Below are positions 4,973 to 6,262 of a stretch of DNA of 6,262 nucleotides, piece by piece (positions within the stretch are counted from its first letter, which is position 1; each line of letters starts with the position of its first letter). Location: NCBI GenBank assembly GCA_900546485.1, contig URDK01000118.1:1-6262 (forward strand), read 5' to 3'. The notes beneath the pieces are model-generated. The model made no database searches. It saw only the letters and a program-made list of their open reading frames with translations, and was not told where the DNA came from. A program made the translations under genes and the position numbers. The stretch comes from an uncultured Eubacteriales bacterium. GTDB taxonomy: Bacteria > Bacillota > Clostridia > Oscillospirales > Oscillospiraceae.

Positions 4973-5398
4973 ATGGCACAGAAAGTTGTCGGATATATAA
5001 GATTCCAGGTGCCGGCCGGCAAGGCCACCCCGGCGCCCCCCGTCGGCCCGGCCCTGGGCCAGTACGGCGTAAACATCGGCCAGTTCACCAAGGACTTCAA
5101 CGAGCGTACCAAGGCCGATATGGGCATGATGATCCCCGTCGTCATCACGGTGTACTCGGACAGGAGCTTCACCTTCATTACCAAGACCCCGCCCGCGGCC
5201 CTGCTCATCAAGAAGGCCTGCGGCATCGACAAGGCCTCCGGCGTGCCCCAGCGTGACAAGGTCGCCACCATCAGCAAGGAAGACCTGCGCAAGATCGCCG
5301 AGCAGAAGATGCCCGACCTCAACTGCACCACCGTCGAGGCCGCCATGTCCATGATCGCCGGCACCTGCCGCAGCATGGGCGTTCTCGTCGGCGACTGA
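4973..5398 (+). CDS. rplK: large-subunit ribosomal protein uL11
   Basis: A 141-residue protein of the L7/L12 stalk base that binds the GTPase-associated region of 23S rRNA together with thiostrepton-class antibiotics and is needed for the RelA stringent response. The N-terminal domain carries the conserved proline-rich helix PAGKATPAPPVGPALGQ (14-30) followed by GVNI. The C-terminal rRNA-binding domain ends with TTVEAAMSMIAGTCRSMGV, the family signature. Length is typical (about 140-142). ATG 4973 has AAAGGG (4956-4961) 11 nt upstream, a little long but acceptable. It lies 42 nt after nusG. No separate promoter or terminator is seen in that gap, so it is read from the rpmG promoter. Confidence 0.97.
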   Translation: MAQKVVGYIRFQVPAGKATPAPPVGPALGQYGVNIGQFTKDFNERTKADMGMMIPVVITVYSDRSFTFITKTPPAALLIKKACGIDKASGVPQRDKVATISKEDLRKIAEQKMPDLNCTTVEAAMSMIAGTCRSMGVLVGD

Positions 5399-5478
5399 GG
5401 CAGTTCCAAGGCAAGGACCAAGCTGCCCCAAACGTGGGAGGAGTGAGCCCACGCGGCTCAACATCTCCGACGAACCAC
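5399..5478 (+). promoter_or_regulatory. probable L1-binding autoregulatory RNA element before rplA
   Basis: The rplK-rplA gap is structured. A first hairpin pairs GGCAGTT (5399-5405) with AGCTGCC (5421-5427). The second element opens with GTGGGAG (5434-5440) and closes with CTCCGACGAACCAC (5465-5478): GTGG pairs with CCAC and GAG with CTC, leaving an asymmetric purine-rich bulge (CGACGAA), while GAGCC/GGCTC (5445-5449/5455-5459) forms the apex. GUGGGAG facing a bulged strand ending ACCAC recalls the 23S rRNA helix 76-77 region bound by L1, so this is probably a mimic through which L1 represses translation. An alternative hairpin, CGTGGG (5433-5438) with CCCACG (5448-5453), is mutually exclusive with it. 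The element ends 5 nt before the rplA Shine-Dalgarno. Confidence 0.65.
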
Positions 5479-5497
5479 ATTTTAGGAGGAAAGCAAA

Positions 5498-6190
5498 TTG
5501 TTCAGAGGTAAGAATTATAAAGAGAGCTCCAAGCTCATAGATAAGCAGATGCTTTACGATGCCAAGGACGCCTTCGACCTCGTCTGCAAGGCCTCCAAGG
5601 CCAAGTTCGACGAGACCGTCGAGCTGCACGTCAAGCTGGGCGTAGACTCCCGTCACGCCGACCAGCAGGTCCGCGGCGCCATCGTGCTGCCCAACGGCAC
5701 CGGCAAGACCCTCCGCGTCCTCGTCTTCTGCAAGCCCGAGCGCGAAGAGGAAGCCAAGGCGGCTGGCGCTGATTACGCCGGCGGCCAGGATCTCGTTCAG
5801 AAGATCCAGACCGAGAACTGGTTCGAGTTCGATACCGTCATCGCCTCCCCGGATATGATGGGCGTCGTCGGCCGTCTCGGTAAGGTCCTCGGCCCCAAGG
5901 GCCTCATGCCCTCCCCCAAGGCCGGTACCGTCACCCCCAACATCACCCAGGCTATTCAGGAAGCCAAGGCTGGTAAGATCGAGTACAGGCTCGACAAGAC
6001 CAACATCATCCACTGCCCCATCGGCAAGGTCAGCTTCGGTGCGGACAAGCTCGTTGAGAACTACAACGCTCTCATCGGCGCCATCATCAAGGCTAAGCCC
6101 GCCGCCGCCAAGGGCCAGTATATAAAGAGCTGCGTCACTGCCTCCACCATGGGCCCCGGCGTCAAGATCAACGCCAACAAGCAGCTGTAA
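5498..6190 (+). CDS. rplA: large-subunit ribosomal protein uL1
   Basis: A 230-residue protein of the L1 stalk, which helps release deacylated tRNA from the E site, and in many bacteria a translational repressor of its own operon. Recognisable parts are the N-terminal RGKNYKESSKLID (3-15, compare RGKKYKEAAKLVD), the domain II signature LGPKGLMPSPKAGTVT at 131-146, and the C-terminal TMGPGVKI at 217-224. Length is standard. The start is a TTG (5498-5500). AGGAGG (5484-5489) is 8 nt upstream, and no ATG lies between it and the conserved N-terminus. A rare start codon on a very highly expressed protein, next to the L1-type RNA element, fits translational control. It is the last gene before the operon terminator. 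Confidence 0.97.
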   Translation: MFRGKNYKESSKLIDKQMLYDAKDAFDLVCKASKAKFDETVELHVKLGVDSRHADQQVRGAIVLPNGTGKTLRVLVFCKPEREEEAKAAGADYAGGQDLVQKIQTENWFEFDTVIASPDMMGVVGRLGKVLGPKGLMPSPKAGTVTPNITQAIQEAKAGKIEYRLDKTNIIHCPIGKVSFGADKLVENYNALIGAIIKAKPAAAKGQYIKSCVTASTMGPGVKINANKQL

Positions 6191-6213
6191 CTCCTTTGTG
6201 AGTACATGAAAAG

Positions 6214-6249
6214 CCCGCTCGTCCGAAAGGACGGGCGGGTTTTTGTTTT
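6214..6249 (+). terminator. intrinsic terminator after rplA
   Basis: CCCGCTCGTCC (6214-6224) and GGACGGGCGGG (6229-6239) form an 11-bp stem with one T-G wobble, capped by a stable GAAA tetraloop. Upstream AAAA and downstream TTTTTGTTTT allow further A:T pairing and complete a strong terminator, 23 nt after the rplA stop. It ends the rpmG-rplA operon, or at least uncouples it from any rplJ-rplL to the right. Confidence 0.92.
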
Positions 6250-6262
6250 ATAACATACATTG

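Noticed and set aside
4376..6013. Minus-strand frame of about 545 residues antisense to nusG, rplK and rplA
   Set aside because: It is a shadow of three universally conserved genes, with Leu/Gly/Asp/Val-biased content and no ribosome binding site or domain.

Overview
The window reads as ordinary chromosomal housekeeping DNA from a GC-rich member of the Firmicutes, most likely class Clostridia (an Oscillospirales-like lineage is my guess). The evidence is the gene order rpmG-secE-nusG-rplK-rplA, a short L33 with two CxxC zinc pairs, strong Shine-Dalgarno sequences (one with nine consecutive bases complementary to the 16S 3' end), Bacillus/Clostridium-type sigma-A promoters and intrinsic terminators with T-tracts. 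No mobile element, CRISPR array, tRNA, rRNA or phage gene is visible.

Left third (1-2514): asnS (asparaginyl-tRNA synthetase) is on the minus strand and ends at a strong terminator at 51-80. It diverges from cysK (cysteine synthase) on the plus strand. The 120 bp between them hold two sigma-A-type promoters on opposite strands whose -10 hexamers physically overlap. cysK is followed nine bases later by a diacylglycerol-kinase-family lipid kinase gene (2524-3414), and this two-gene unit closes at a strong hairpin terminator (3422-3458).

Middle (3415-3944, no convincing protein gene): after the terminator comes a compact GC-rich element (3504-3627) with nested hairpins, a 12-nt perfect complementarity between a hairpin loop and a distal strand, and its own T6 terminator. 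It could be a small RNA, an attenuator-like element or a REP-like repeat, and I cannot name a family. AT-richer DNA with short direct and inverted repeats follows, then a near-consensus promoter (TTGACC-N17-TATACT, 3793-3821) and a leader of about 117 nt. The leader contains alternative hairpins and a possible 11-codon upstream ORF that ends one base before rpmG.

Right half (3945-6249): this is the classic transcription/translation/secretion operon rpmG (L33), secE, nusG, rplK (L11) and rplA (L1), ended by a terminator at 6214-6249. The 99-nt rplK-rplA gap carries an RNA element resembling the L1-binding region of 23S rRNA and is the best-supported regulatory site in the window: L1 probably represses its own translation there. 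The terminator after rplA implies that rplJ-rplL, if they follow, are a separate or partially uncoupled unit.

The points most worth a second look are the structured element at 3504-3627, the L1 mimic before rplA, the shared -10 between asnS and cysK, and the small ORF before rpmG. I saw no evidence of a wholly new biological system.
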